Shown: positions 17,884 through 26,857, numbered from the stretch's first letter. The stretch: DNA of 64,000 nt from Paracoccaceae bacterium (GCA_024304985.1 JAMWZC010000001.1:186001-250000), one strand, 5' to 3'. The notes: a model not told the origin generated them from the sequence alone. Program-made: numbers and translations.

Positions 17884-18879
17884 TCATTCCTGTGCATACA
17901 TGGCGGTTTGCGGATCATGCAGGTGACAGGCCACATGACCATCGGGCGTATCGATGGACCGGGGAAATGTCCTGCGGCACAGATCCGTGGCGCGCGGACA
18001 GCGCGGGTGGAAGTGGCACCCCGGCGGGGGCGCGATCGGATTGGGATAGGCCATGCCAAGCTGCGTATCGGGCACGCCCAGACCCGGCTCGGGCGTCAGC
18101 ACCGATTTCAGCAGGGCCTGCGTATAGGGATGACGCGGCGCATCGAACAGACCCGCCACGCTGTTCTCCTCGACGATCCGGCCCAGATACATCACAGCCA
18201 CCCTTGTCGCCAGATGCTCGACCACGGCAAGGTTGTGGCTGATGAACAGATAGGTCAGACCAAACTCGCGCCGCAGATCGCCCAGCAGGTTCAGGATCTG
18301 GCTCTGCACCGACACATCCAAAGCCGAGGTTGGCTCGTCGCAGATCACCACCTCGGGCTTCATGATCAGCGCGCGGGCAATCGCGACCCGCTGGCGCTGA
18401 CCGCCGGACATCTGGCTGGGAAAGGTGTTCATCACCCGCGCGGGCAGTCCCACCACATCCAGAATCTCGCGCACCTGCTTGGTCCGGCTCGCCTCATCCC
18501 CGATCCCATGCACCCGCAAGGGCAGCGAGATGATGTCGTAAATGCTCTTGCGCGGGTTGAGCGAGGAATAGGGGTCCTGAAAGATCGGCTGAATCCGCCG
18601 CGCCAGCGCCAGCCGTCCCTGCGCCGAGATATCCTCGCCATCGACCAGCACCTGCCCCGCCGTCGGGGCCTCCAGTCCCAGCAGGATCTTGGCCAGCGTG
18701 GACTTGCCGCAACCGGATTCCCCCACCAGTCCCAGAACCTCGCCCCGGCCCAGTTGCAACGACACGTCATTGACGGCTGTCAGCGGCTTGACGCCACCGA
18801 ACAGGCCCTGCTTGACGCGATAGGTCTTGGTGACGCCCGACAGTTCCAGAACCGGGCTTTGGGTCACGGTATCTTTCAT
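17884..18879 (-). CDS. Peptide ABC transporter ATPase (DppF-type)
   Basis: 331 aa. Walker A GESGCGKST, signature MSGGQRQRVAIARAL, Walker B VVICDEPTSALD and the switch His in FISHNLAVV are all intact. The C-terminal extension with CHFHPRCPRA and a second Cys is the oligopeptide-transporter ATPase tail (possible iron-sulphur or structural cysteines). It energises import of the peptide bound by the substrate-binding protein of this operon. It overlaps the preceding ATPase gene by 4 bases. Confidence 0.9.
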   Translation of the reverse strand: MKDTVTQSPVLELSGVTKTYRVKQGLFGGVKPLTAVNDVSLQLGRGEVLGLVGESGCGKSTLAKILLGLEAPTAGQVLVDGEDISAQGRLALARRIQPIFQDPYSSLNPRKSIYDIISLPLRVHGIGDEASRTKQVREILDVVGLPARVMNTFPSQMSGGQRQRVAIARALIMKPEVVICDEPTSALDVSVQSQILNLLGDLRREFGLTYLFISHNLAVVEHLATRVAVMYLGRIVEENSVAGLFDAPRHPYTQALLKSVLTPEPGLGVPDTQLGMAYPNPIAPPPGCHFHPRCPRATDLCRRTFPRSIDTPDGHVACHLHDPQTAMYAQE

Positions 18880-19874
18880 GCCGTCAGCTCCTTCTCGTCA
18901 TGGCGCTTTCCATCGGGGAAAATGCAGCGGAACGCATGATCTCCGTCCACGCGTTTCGGTATGGGGCCGCGACACTCCATCGTCGCATGCGGACAGCGCG
19001 TGCGGAACACGCAGCCCTCCACCGCGCCCACCAGAGACGGCACGATGCCCGGAATGGTGCCCAACTGGCTGCCCCGCGCGGTCTTGCCGGGCAAGGGAAT
19101 GCAGCGCAACAAGCCCCGCGTATAGGGATGCGTGGGCGCGTTGAAGATCTCGCCCACCGGGCCGGTCTCGACCAGCTCGCCCGCATACATGACCGCCACC
19201 TTGTCCGCGACCCGCGCCACGACACCCAGATCGTGGGTGATCAGGATCATCGCCATGTTCATCTCGCGCCCCAGATCATGCAGCAACCGCAGGATCTGCG
19301 CCTGAATGGTCACATCCAGCGCCGTCGTCGGCTCATCCGCGATGATCAGTTCCGGCTCGCACATCAGCGCCATCGCGATCATCACCCGCTGCCGCAACCC
19401 GCCCGACAACTGATGCGGATATTGCGACAGCCGGCTTTCCGCCGCCGTGATCCCCACCTTTTCCAGCAGTTCAACCGCCCGCGCCCGCGCCGCGGCCCGC
19501 GTCACATTGCGGTGCAACAGCAACGCCTCGGACAGTTGATCCCCGATCGTATAGGCCGGGTTCAGCGAGGTCATCGGCTCCTGAAAGATCATCGCCATCC
19601 GCGCCCCGCGCAGCGACCGCATCTTGCGGCTGTCCGCCGTGGTCAGTTCCGTCCCGTCAAATGTCATGCGATCCGCGCTGCGCTTGATGCCCTTGCCCAG
19701 CAGCCCCATCAGCGCCAGCGAGGTCAGGGATTTCCCCGATCCGCTTTCGCCCACGATGCACAGAGTCTCGCCCCGGTTCAGGTCGAAATCGATGCCGCGC
19801 ACCGCATGCAGCGTGCCGCTGCCCGTGGGGATGTCCAGCGTCAGGTTGCGGACACTCAGAAGAGGTTCAGACAT
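18876..19874 (-). CDS. Peptide ABC transporter ATPase (DppD-type)
   Basis: 332 aa. Walker A GESGSGKSL, signature LSGGLRQRVMIAMAL, Walker B LIIADEPTTALD and switch His in LITHDLGVV are intact. The C-terminal tail CVFRTRCPHA matches the Dpp/Opp ATPases. The first base after Walker A Lys is Ser-Leu rather than Ser-Thr, which occurs in this subfamily. It pairs with the next gene as a heterodimeric motor and lies 3 bp downstream of a permease gene. Confidence 0.9.
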   Translation of the reverse strand: MSEPLLSVRNLTLDIPTGSGTLHAVRGIDFDLNRGETLCIVGESGSGKSLTSLALMGLLGKGIKRSADRMTFDGTELTTADSRKMRSLRGARMAMIFQEPMTSLNPAYTIGDQLSEALLLHRNVTRAAARARAVELLEKVGITAAESRLSQYPHQLSGGLRQRVMIAMALMCEPELIIADEPTTALDVTIQAQILRLLHDLGREMNMAMILITHDLGVVARVADKVAVMYAGELVETGPVGEIFNAPTHPYTRGLLRCIPLPGKTARGSQLGTIPGIVPSLVGAVEGCVFRTRCPHATMECRGPIPKRVDGDHAFRCIFPDGKRHDEKELTA

Positions 19875-19877
19875 CGG

Positions 19878-20780
19878 TCAGCTCCGGTTCTCAGGGGCGG
19901 TGACATCGCGCAGACCGTCACCCATCAGGTTGATCGCCAGCACCAGCACGAACAGCACCGCGCCGGGGATCAGCACCAGCCATGGCTCGAACAGCATCAT
20001 GTTCTTGCCCTCGGACACCATCAGACCCCAGCTTGGCGTCGGCGGCTGCACCCCCAGACCAAGGAAGGACAGCGCCGCCTCCAGCAGGATCGCATGGGCC
20101 ATTTCCAGCGTGACCACCACGATCAGGTTGTTGGCGATGTTCGGCATGATCTCGGACAAAAGGATGCGCGGGGTCGAGGCGCCAATGACCTGCGCCGCCG
20201 CCACATATTCGCGCCGCCGCACCTGCATGGTGGACGCCCGCATGACGACCGCGAAACGGTCCCACAGCAGCAGGCCCAGAACCACGATCACCACCTCCAG
20301 CGATCCGCCAAGGATCGCGACCACGGCCAGCGCCACCAGCACCACGGGCATGGCCAGCCGCACATTGATCAGGAATGTCACGACAGTATCGACCTTGCCG
20401 CCGAAATAGCCCGCAGCCACGCCCATCGCCGTGCCGATCACACCGGAAATCAACGCCGCCACCGCCCCGATCAGCAGCGACACCCGCGCGCCATAGATCA
20501 GCCGCGACAGATAATCCCGCCCCAGATGGTCAGTGCCCAATGGATGGTCCCACGAGCCCCCCATGAAGACAGGCGGCTCCATCCGCGTCATCAGGCTTTG
20601 GGCATAGGGATCATGCGGGGCCAGCCACGGCGCGAAGATCGCAACCAGCGTCAGCAGCAGCAGAACCACCAGACCGATCAGCAGGCCCTGATGCCCAAAG
20701 ACGCGCTTGCGCAGCATCTGCCCCGGCGTGGGGCCCGTGATCTCGTCCAGCAGACGGTCATGTGATGTCACATCAGCCAT
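19878..20780 (-). CDS. Peptide ABC transporter permease (DppC-type)
   Basis: 300 aa. An N-terminal cytoplasmic segment is followed by a first membrane helix (about 28-50) and the periplasmic DPYAQSL region common to DppC proteins (HPLGTDHLGRDYLSR). Five more helices follow, and the EAA loop is represented by EYVAAAQVIGASTPRILL. It forms the inner-membrane channel with the neighbouring permease. One base separates it from that gene. Confidence 0.9.
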   Translation of the reverse strand: MADVTSHDRLLDEITGPTPGQMLRKRVFGHQGLLIGLVVLLLLTLVAIFAPWLAPHDPYAQSLMTRMEPPVFMGGSWDHPLGTDHLGRDYLSRLIYGARVSLLIGAVAALISGVIGTAMGVAAGYFGGKVDTVVTFLINVRLAMPVVLVALAVVAILGGSLEVVIVVLGLLLWDRFAVVMRASTMQVRRREYVAAAQVIGASTPRILLSEIMPNIANNLIVVVTLEMAHAILLEAALSFLGLGVQPPTPSWGLMVSEGKNMMLFEPWLVLIPGAVLFVLVLAINLMGDGLRDVTAPENRS

Positions 20781-20781
20781 G

Positions 20782-21711
20782 TCAGCTGCTCCTCATGCGG
20801 GGATCAAGCCAGGCGTTCAGCACATCGGCCAGAAAGGTGAACACGATGTAGAACATCGAAAAGATCAGGATCAGCGCCTGCACGGTCGGCAGGTCGTTGC
20901 GCGCGATGCTCTCCCAGGCCAGATACCCTGCCCCGTGCAGCGCAAAGATCGACTCCACCACGATGGACCCGCCCAGCATGAAGCCCATCTGCACTGCGGC
21001 CAGACTGACCACCGGGATGATCGCATTGCGCAGCGCGTGGCGGAACAGAACGCGCGTCTCGTTCGCGCCCTTGGCCCGCGCCGTGCGGATGTAGTCGGAG
21101 GACAGCACATCCAGCATCCCCGCCCGCGTCAGGCGCATGATGGCGGGCATCGCGTAATAGCCAAGCACGATGGTCGGCATCACGAAATGCCGCCATGTCC
21201 CGGTGCCCGATGGTGGCAACCAGCCCAGCTGGATGGCAAAGACCACGATCAGGATCAGACCGAACCAGAAGCTTGGCATCGCCTGCCCCGCGACCGAAAT
21301 GAAAAGTGCGGCACGGTCAATCAGCGAATTGGGCCGGATCGCCGCCACCACACCCAGGGGCACGGCCGTCAGCAGCGCGAAACTGATCCCGCAGACACCC
21401 AGCAGCATCGTCACGCCCAGCCTGTCCGCAATCAGCGACGCCACCGGCAGCTTGAAGTAGTAGCTTTCGCCGAAATCGCCCCGCAGGGCGGACCAAAGCC
21501 ATTCGCCATATTGCACCAGCATGGGCCGGTCGAAGCCATAAAGCCTGCGCAGCGCCTCGATATCCTCGCCACTCGCGGTTTCCCCCGCAAGCGCCGCCGC
21601 CGGATCACCCGACAGGAACAGCAGGCTGAAGCTGATAAAAGACACGGTGAAGGCGACAAGGACAGCCAGCCCAAGCCGTTTGAGTATGAAGTGAAGCACG
21701 GGATCAATCAC
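20782..21711 (-). CDS. Peptide ABC transporter permease (DppB-type)
   Basis: 309 aa with six membrane helices. The N-terminal FILKRLGLAVLVAFTVSF helix is typical of DppB, as are the Asp-rich GDPA loop and the EAA-like segment DYIRTARAKGANETRVLF. It is the channel partner of the DppC-type protein. The gene begins 102 bp after the substrate-binding-protein gene. The gap contains a stable stem-loop that may adjust permease dosage. Confidence 0.9.
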   Translation of the reverse strand: MIDPVLHFILKRLGLAVLVAFTVSFISFSLLFLSGDPAAALAGETASGEDIEALRRLYGFDRPMLVQYGEWLWSALRGDFGESYYFKLPVASLIADRLGVTMLLGVCGISFALLTAVPLGVVAAIRPNSLIDRAALFISVAGQAMPSFWFGLILIVVFAIQLGWLPPSGTGTWRHFVMPTIVLGYYAMPAIMRLTRAGMLDVLSSDYIRTARAKGANETRVLFRHALRNAIIPVVSLAAVQMGFMLGGSIVVESIFALHGAGYLAWESIARNDLPTVQALILIFSMFYIVFTFLADVLNAWLDPRMRSS

Positions 21712-21781
21712 CTTGGATTTGCGCAGCAGACCCTTGGCCGCTGCGTATGATCTTGGCCCAACGGTCCGGGCCAGTCAGAAT

Positions 21782-21805
21782 GCGGGGGCGCACAGGCACC
21801 CCCGC
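21782..21805 (-). other. Intercistronic stem-loop between binding protein and permease genes
   Basis: GCGGGGG/CCCCCGC with a 10-nt loop begins 9 nt after the binding-protein stop codon. No U-run follows. Such hairpins usually protect the upstream message or attenuate read-through, giving an excess of binding protein over permease. Confidence 0.5.
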
Positions 21806-21813
21806 AACAGGTC

Positions 21814-23331
21814 TCAGTTCCAGGTCATCGTGGTGAAGCGCAGCACCTCATCCGCCGTCGGCGTATAGGCCACCTCGTTGGTATAGACATAGTTGGTGTT
21901 GTACGAGAACATCGGCGCCCAATACGCTTCTTCCGTGATACGCTCGATCGCCTTGGCATAGTTCTCCTTGCGCACCTCGGGATCGGTCGAGCTGTCCGCG
22001 ATGTCCAGATACCCAAGCGTTTCGTCGTCACGTGCATCATCCAGCGATCCGTGCTTGAAGAACTGGCTGACCATGGCCGAGGCGTCATTGACCGAGTAGC
22101 TGCCCCATGTCTGGAACGAGATCGGGGTCTCGCCCTTCATGTTCAGCTCGCGCAGGGCCGAATACTGCAACATCTTGAAGTTGGTCTGGATACCGACCGC
22201 ATTCAGATAGCTCGAGATCGCCTCGGCATATTCACGGTCGCGATAGGCATAGAAATCGGTGGTGAACCCGTCCGGATAACCGGCCTCGGCCAGCAGGGCC
22301 TTGGCCTTTTCGGGATCATAGTCATAGGACACCGCCGCATCCACATCACAGCCGAACTGGCTGGGGAAACAGGGGGTCGAGATGACCTGCGACTTGCCCT
22401 TGAGCAGCGCCTCAACCAGTTCCTCGCGGTTGATCGCATGGTTGACCGCCTGACGAACACGGACATCCGTGAACGGTCCCTCGCCCGACCGCCCGGCGGC
22501 ATCCATCGCCAGATAGCCCACGCGCATCGTGGATTCGTTGGCTACCGTGAACTGCCCCATCTGCTCCAGTTTCTCGGACTGGTCCGAAGGCACCTGCCAG
22601 ATCATGTCAAGCGTGCCGCTGAACAGCTCCGCGATCTGGGTGTTCACGTCGGGAATGGTGCGGATATCCACCTTGCCGATGGTCGGCTGACCCTTGGGGC
22701 TGTCGTGATAGCCCTCATATTTCTCAAGCACGAAATGCTGACCGGGGGTGACATCCACGACCTTGTAGGGTCCCGTGCCCACCGGCTTCAGCCCCATCCC
22801 CTCGGGACCGGCCTCGGCATAATAGTCGCTGGGATAGATCGATACCGGACCGGACAGGAATTCGATGGCCGCGGGGAACTTCTCCTTCAGCATGATGCGG
22901 ACGGTATAATCGTCCACCTTCTCGGCGGATTTCATCCAGTTCACGTTGCGCTGCGTTTTCACGCCATTCGCCTCGTCCGCGACATAGTTGACGGTAAAGA
23001 CCACGTCATCGGCGGTGAAATCGGACCCGTCATGGAATTTGACGCCTTCGCGCAGCTTGAACTCGATGGTCGTGTCGTCGATCCACTCCCAGGCGGTGGC
23101 CAGATTGCCCTTGTATTCATTGGTGACCGGATCGCGATAGATCAGCCCGTCCCAGACGGCACGCTGAAGGACAACGCCCTCGCGGGACGAGTTGAAGTAG
23201 CTGTCAACATTCTCCAACTCCTTGGTAAAGGCCAGACGCAGCGTGTCATTCGCCTTGTCCGCCCATGCAGCGCCCGTCGCGGCTGCCAGAGCGATGCCTG
23301 CGACCGACATTTTCAAGACCGTTAGTTTCAT
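21814..23331 (-). CDS. Peptide ABC transporter substrate-binding protein (SBP_bac_5)
   Basis: 505 aa from the ATG at 23331 (GGGAG upstream). Signal peptide about residues 1-24 (AATGAAWA-DK). The mature protein has the family-5 start (DTLRLAFTKELENVDSYF), GLIYRDP and the VKFHDGSDFTADDVVFT motif typical of Dpp/Opp/nickel binding proteins. It captures a small peptide, perhaps a gamma-glutamyl peptide given the operon content, in the periplasm. It is the first gene of the operon, and the IclR-side palindromes lie just upstream. Confidence 0.9.
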   Translation of the reverse strand: MKLTVLKMSVAGIALAAATGAAWADKANDTLRLAFTKELENVDSYFNSSREGVVLQRAVWDGLIYRDPVTNEYKGNLATAWEWIDDTTIEFKLREGVKFHDGSDFTADDVVFTVNYVADEANGVKTQRNVNWMKSAEKVDDYTVRIMLKEKFPAAIEFLSGPVSIYPSDYYAEAGPEGMGLKPVGTGPYKVVDVTPGQHFVLEKYEGYHDSPKGQPTIGKVDIRTIPDVNTQIAELFSGTLDMIWQVPSDQSEKLEQMGQFTVANESTMRVGYLAMDAAGRSGEGPFTDVRVRQAVNHAINREELVEALLKGKSQVISTPCFPSQFGCDVDAAVSYDYDPEKAKALLAEAGYPDGFTTDFYAYRDREYAEAISSYLNAVGIQTNFKMLQYSALRELNMKGETPISFQTWGSYSVNDASAMVSQFFKHGSLDDARDDETLGYLDIADSSTDPEVRKENYAKAIERITEEAYWAPMFSYNTNYVYTNEVAYTPTADEVLRFTTMTWN

Positions 23332-23387
23332 TGCCAGCTCCCTGATGTCGCGGAGTGCGATCCGCTTTCCATTTGACGTCAAGCAAG

Positions 23388-23406
23388 TATCATAATATGA
23401 TATCAT
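23388..23406. promoter_or_regulatory. Overlapping palindromes between the ABC operon and iclR
   Basis: TATCATA-A-TATGATA (23388-23402) is a perfect 7-nt inverted repeat. It overlaps a perfect 10-bp palindrome ATGATATCAT (23397-23406). The AT-rich block lies 57 bp before the binding-protein start and 88 bp before the IclR start, the place expected for the IclR operator. Confidence 0.6.
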
Positions 23407-23493
23407 GAATTGCTATTTAGTTAGTAAATTCCGATTAACGCCGGGGCGTCAAGGCCCCGGGTAACGGTTTTGTGACGCGGCGGGGGCAAGCGA

Positions 23494-24276
23494 TTGGAAA
23501 AGAAACAAAATACACTTTTCGTCGGGTCACTGGCCAAGGGGCTGCGGCTCCTGCGGGCCTTCGATGAAACCCATACCGAACTGTCTCTGACCGATCTGGC
23601 GCTGCGCACGAATCTGGACAAAAGCGCCGTCCAGAGGCTGGCCAACACCCTCCATGTCGAGGGAATGCTGGACAAGGACCCGGTCACGCGCCGCTTCCGC
23701 CCCTCGCATGCCTGGCTGGAACTGGCCTATGCCTATTACTGGTCCGATCAACTGGTCGGACAGGCCATCCCCAAACTGATCGACCTGTCGCAGGATCTGG
23801 GCGAAACGGTCAATCTGGCCGAACTTTCCGGCGACCACATCATCTATGTCAGCCGCCTGCCCTGCAAACGCACCTATTTCGCCGCGACCGTGATCGGCCG
23901 CCGCCTTCCCGCGCTCTCGACCTCCGGCGGACGCGCGATGATCGCCACCTTTCCGCCAGAAGAGCGCGAGGCCGCCATCCGCACCTGGCCGCTCAAGGCG
24001 TTCACCTCACAGACGACCCTCGACCGCGACTCGATCCGCGACAGCATCAACATCGCTGTCGAAAAGGGATATGCGATCTCCTCCGGGCAGATGATCCTGT
24101 CCGAAATCGGCGTGGCCTGCCCGATCACGGGACCCAGCGGTCGCGCCTTCGCCGCCGTGCAATGCTCGGTCTCGGCCCATACCTGGACCCATGCCCGCGT
24201 CGAGGCGGAAATCCTGCCAAGGCTGCAAGACACCGCCAACGCCATCTCGCCCTCCTCGCAGGCCCATCGTCGCTGA
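23494..24276 (+). CDS. IclR-family transcriptional regulator
   Basis: 260 aa from a TTG start, the first plausible start in frame. The N-terminal winged helix-turn-helix (SLAKGLRLLRAF, LSLTDLALRTNLDKSAVQRLANTL) is followed by the ligand-binding domain. That domain shows the IclR marks GRRLPALSTSGGRAMIA, GYAISSGQM and ACPITGPSG. It is divergent from the peptide transporter/ggt/M20 operon and is the obvious local regulator, with an effector that is probably a peptide or an amino-acid product. A GC-rich hairpin follows about 95 bp downstream. Confidence 0.85.
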   Translation: MEKKQNTLFVGSLAKGLRLLRAFDETHTELSLTDLALRTNLDKSAVQRLANTLHVEGMLDKDPVTRRFRPSHAWLELAYAYYWSDQLVGQAIPKLIDLSQDLGETVNLAELSGDHIIYVSRLPCKRTYFAATVIGRRLPALSTSGGRAMIATFPPEEREAAIRTWPLKAFTSQTTLDRDSIRDSINIAVEKGYAISSGQMILSEIGVACPITGPSGRAFAAVQCSVSAHTWTHARVEAEILPRLQDTANAISPSSQAHRR

Positions 24277-24371
24277 TCAAAGCAGCCCGCATCTCGGGCG
24301 GAACACAGCCGCATCACGGAAAACTTGTTTGTGCAGGCCCGCGTTTCCGGCAATCCTGCCCTGTGAAGCGC

Positions 24372-24400
24372 GGCCGCCCGGCCGTGCCGCCGGGCGGGCC
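24372..24400 (+). terminator. GC-rich hairpin after iclR
   Basis: GCCCGG/CCGGGC extended by GGCC/GGCC with a single bulged G and an 8-nt loop. It lies between iclR and the next gene on the same strand. No U-run. Confidence 0.4.
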
Positions 24401-24433
24401 AGTGCCGCGCGCCCCCGCAGGATGAGGTGTGAT

Positions 24434-25738
24434 GTGAGTGAACGAACGCGCAAGTTGACAGCCAGCGAGGCCAAGGGCCTGCGCACCGCCAAAGAACTGG
24501 AAGGGCATCTGGCCTGGCTCGACACCTTCACCCCCGCTGCGCTGGGCGTTCTGGCCGTCGCCTCGGGCATCTATACCTATCTCGGCGTGTCCTCTCTGCT
24601 TGAAGACACGGGGGCCATGTCCTTCTTTGCGGCGGTCGCCTATTCCATCGCCGTCTCGGTCGGCATCTTCGTATTCTGGAGCTACATGCTGCGCCTGCTG
24701 CCCGCGATGCGCAGCGCCACGGGTTTCATCGGGCTCACGATCTCGACCTTCGTCGGCTCGCTGGCCATCATCGCGATGTCCAGTTGGCTGAACGCCGCCG
24801 CCCTCGCAGGCTCCGCCGCCGTCGAACAGCATCTGGAAAACACCGTGCGCGACTATCAGGCCGCACTGGAGCAATCCCACGAGATCGCCCTGTCCGGTCA
24901 GGCGCTGGCCCGCGAGGTGCAGCGCGCCCGCGAGGCGTTCGAGGCGCTGGCCGATCAGGAACGTTCGGGCGCCTTGTCCGGCACTGGTGGCGAAGGCGCG
25001 GTATTCCGGGTGCTGACCCAGAAAACCGAAGAACTGCGCAATCTGGAAGGCCAGATCGCCGAACAGCAACCCCTGATCTCGACCGCCTTTGCCGATGGCA
25101 ATGCCATTCTGGGCCGCATGCGCGCGCTGACCGTGGCACCCGGCCCGGTCGAACAGCGCTCGGTCGCCTTTTCCGAGGAAAGCGTGCGTCTGGCCGGCGT
25201 CATCGCCAGTCTGAACCAGTATTCCGTTGCCCCCCTCGTCGCCCGCGCCGCCGAGGATCTGCCCGCCTCGGTGGTGCTGCCCGAACTCGACGGGCGCAGC
25301 GCCGCCATCCGCGAGGCACAGTCCTCAACCATCGGCTCGGTCCTGAACGCGCTGGATCAACGCAGCCTGACCCTGCGCCGCGCCGCCGACGAGGTGCTGG
25401 CCATCGACCCGCCGCAAGAGACCGCCTATAACCCGATCTCCAGCGCCGATGCCGTGATACGCTATGCGGGCAATTTCGTGCCCTCCTGGGCCGGGGCGAT
25501 CGCCATCGACCTGCTTCCGGGCATTCTGGTTTTCGTGCTGGCCATCACGCAGGCCGCGATCCGCAACGGGCGCGACGGGCTCAGCATCGAGGAAACCCTG
25601 ACGCTCGCCGATCTCAAGGCCGCGATCAACGCGATGAAGGATGTCGAAGCCTCGATGGGCGCCGCCGATGCCGAGATCCTGCGCCGCGCCATGCCGCAAG
25701 ACCCGGACAGCGACGCCAGACTGAAAGCGGCAGAGTAA
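24434..25738 (+). CDS. Membrane protein with long coiled-coil region, function unknown
   Basis: 434 aa from a GTG at 24434. GAGG lies 6 nt upstream, whereas the ATG at 24422 has its purine run directly abutting. Three membrane helices lie at about residues 33-55, 61-88 and 94-122. A heptad-rich helical region follows (about 125-220), then a further helical domain. A fourth helix lies at about 365-388, with an acidic C-terminal tail. The large middle part is probably periplasmic. No family recognised. The next gene starts 4 bp after its stop, so the two products likely act together. Confidence 0.65.
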   Translation: MSERTRKLTASEAKGLRTAKELEGHLAWLDTFTPAALGVLAVASGIYTYLGVSSLLEDTGAMSFFAAVAYSIAVSVGIFVFWSYMLRLLPAMRSATGFIGLTISTFVGSLAIIAMSSWLNAAALAGSAAVEQHLENTVRDYQAALEQSHEIALSGQALAREVQRAREAFEALADQERSGALSGTGGEGAVFRVLTQKTEELRNLEGQIAEQQPLISTAFADGNAILGRMRALTVAPGPVEQRSVAFSEESVRLAGVIASLNQYSVAPLVARAAEDLPASVVLPELDGRSAAIREAQSSTIGSVLNALDQRSLTLRRAADEVLAIDPPQETAYNPISSADAVIRYAGNFVPSWAGAIAIDLLPGILVFVLAITQAAIRNGRDGLSIEETLTLADLKAAINAMKDVEASMGAADAEILRRAMPQDPDSDARLKAAE

Positions 25739-25742
25739 CCCC

Positions 25743-26531
25743 GTGCTGGACCGGCTCGCCACAACCCGCATGACCATCGGCAAGGGTCTGAGATGGGCGC
25801 TCATCGCGCAGGCCGTTCTGGCCGCCTGTCTGGTCGTCGCGGATATCGACGCGCGCTGGTGGCCGCGCCTTGCGGATCAGCGCGACCTGCCCACAGGCCC
25901 CGCCTCACCCGGCGATCAGGTCCGCCATTACGATCCCGCCCGGCTGCAACCCGGTTTCACCGACCGCACAAACATGCCCGATATCGACATGCCCGACGAC
26001 ATGCCCACGCGGCTGGAATTCAGCATGATCCCGACGGACGCCGCCGACCAGACGCTGCTGATCCTCGGCATGATCAATGCGGGCGACGCGGATCGCTTCG
26101 CCGCGCATCTGGCCAGTCTCGAGACACCGCCCGCGACCATCGCGTTGAACAGCCCGGGCGGGATGGTCAGCGAAGCCCTCGCCATCGGCCGTCACCTGCG
26201 CCGGACAGAAGCGGATACCGTGATGCTGCCCGGCATGGTGTGCCTGTCCTCCTGCCCCTACATCTTCGCCGCCGGCGAAACGCGACGCGCCTCACGCGAT
26301 GCGGCCTTGGGCATGCATCAGCATTTCTACGACGCGCCGGGCTACATGCCCGCCTTTCTGGCGGTGGAAAGGGTCCAGCTGGGTCAGGGCCAGACCCTCG
26401 ACTACCTCATCGAAATGGGCATAGATCCGGGCCTGATGCGCTATTCCCTGAACACACCGCCCACGGATATCTACCTGTTGGTGGAACAGGAATTGCTCGA
26501 CACCCGTCTTGCGACCGAAATGATCGACTGA
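25743..26531 (+). CDS. ClpP/SppA-fold envelope protein (COG3904-like)
   Basis: 262 aa from a GTG start 4 bp after the previous stop. One N-terminal membrane anchor (about residues 16-34). The C-terminal domain shows the ClpP/crotonase pattern: LNSPGG (residues 135-140) as oxyanion region, then CLSSC with Ser169 in the place of the serine nucleophile of secreted ClpP-like proteins, then GMHQHF with His192/His194. A periplasmic, membrane-tethered peptidase or pseudoprotease is the best reading. It is coupled to the coiled-coil membrane protein upstream. An ATG at 25770 is a possible alternative start that would still keep the anchor. Confidence 0.65.
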   Translation: MLDRLATTRMTIGKGLRWALIAQAVLAACLVVADIDARWWPRLADQRDLPTGPASPGDQVRHYDPARLQPGFTDRTNMPDIDMPDDMPTRLEFSMIPTDAADQTLLILGMINAGDADRFAAHLASLETPPATIALNSPGGMVSEALAIGRHLRRTEADTVMLPGMVCLSSCPYIFAAGETRRASRDAALGMHQHFYDAPGYMPAFLAVERVQLGQGQTLDYLIEMGIDPGLMRYSLNTPPTDIYLLVEQELLDTRLATEMID

Positions 26532-26561
26532 CAGGCAAAGCATCATGGACCGGGCTGGAAT

Positions 26562-26637
26562 TGGAGCGGCGAACCGGGTTCGAACCGGCGACCTTCGGAC
26601 TGGAAAACCGACGCTCTTCCACCTGAGCTATCGCCGC
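26562..26637 (-). tRNA. tRNA-Gly (anticodon TCC)
   Basis: 76 nt including an encoded CCA. Acceptor stem GCGGCGA/TCGCCGC, D arm GCTC/GAGC, anticodon arm TCGGT/TCCGA with loop TTTCCAG (anticodon TCC), and T arm with TTCGAAC. The discriminator base is T, as expected for bacterial glycine tRNAs. The last pair of the anticodon stem (31-39) is a T-T mismatch. Confidence 0.9.
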
Positions 26638-26857
26638 CCATGGTGCTCCCGGCAGGACGCGCCTGCCACAAACCGGGGTCAAATCCGGATGCTCGATCCA
26701 ATCAAGCGACGGGAGCGGGTGTCAGCCCCGTCCTCGTCCGCGATGTGAAAGCGTCATGGCCATCGTGGCACCCTGCATTGGATCACGCGCCCAATATACG
26801 TTGTCACCGCATGCCCTGCAACAGGGTCCGCCGCGAACCCTGCCCCAAGGCCGCGCC

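Noticed and set aside
26407-26682. A 91-codon minus-strand frame across the tRNA.
   Set aside because: It is the familiar spurious translation of a tRNA gene. The tRNA cloverleaf is clear.
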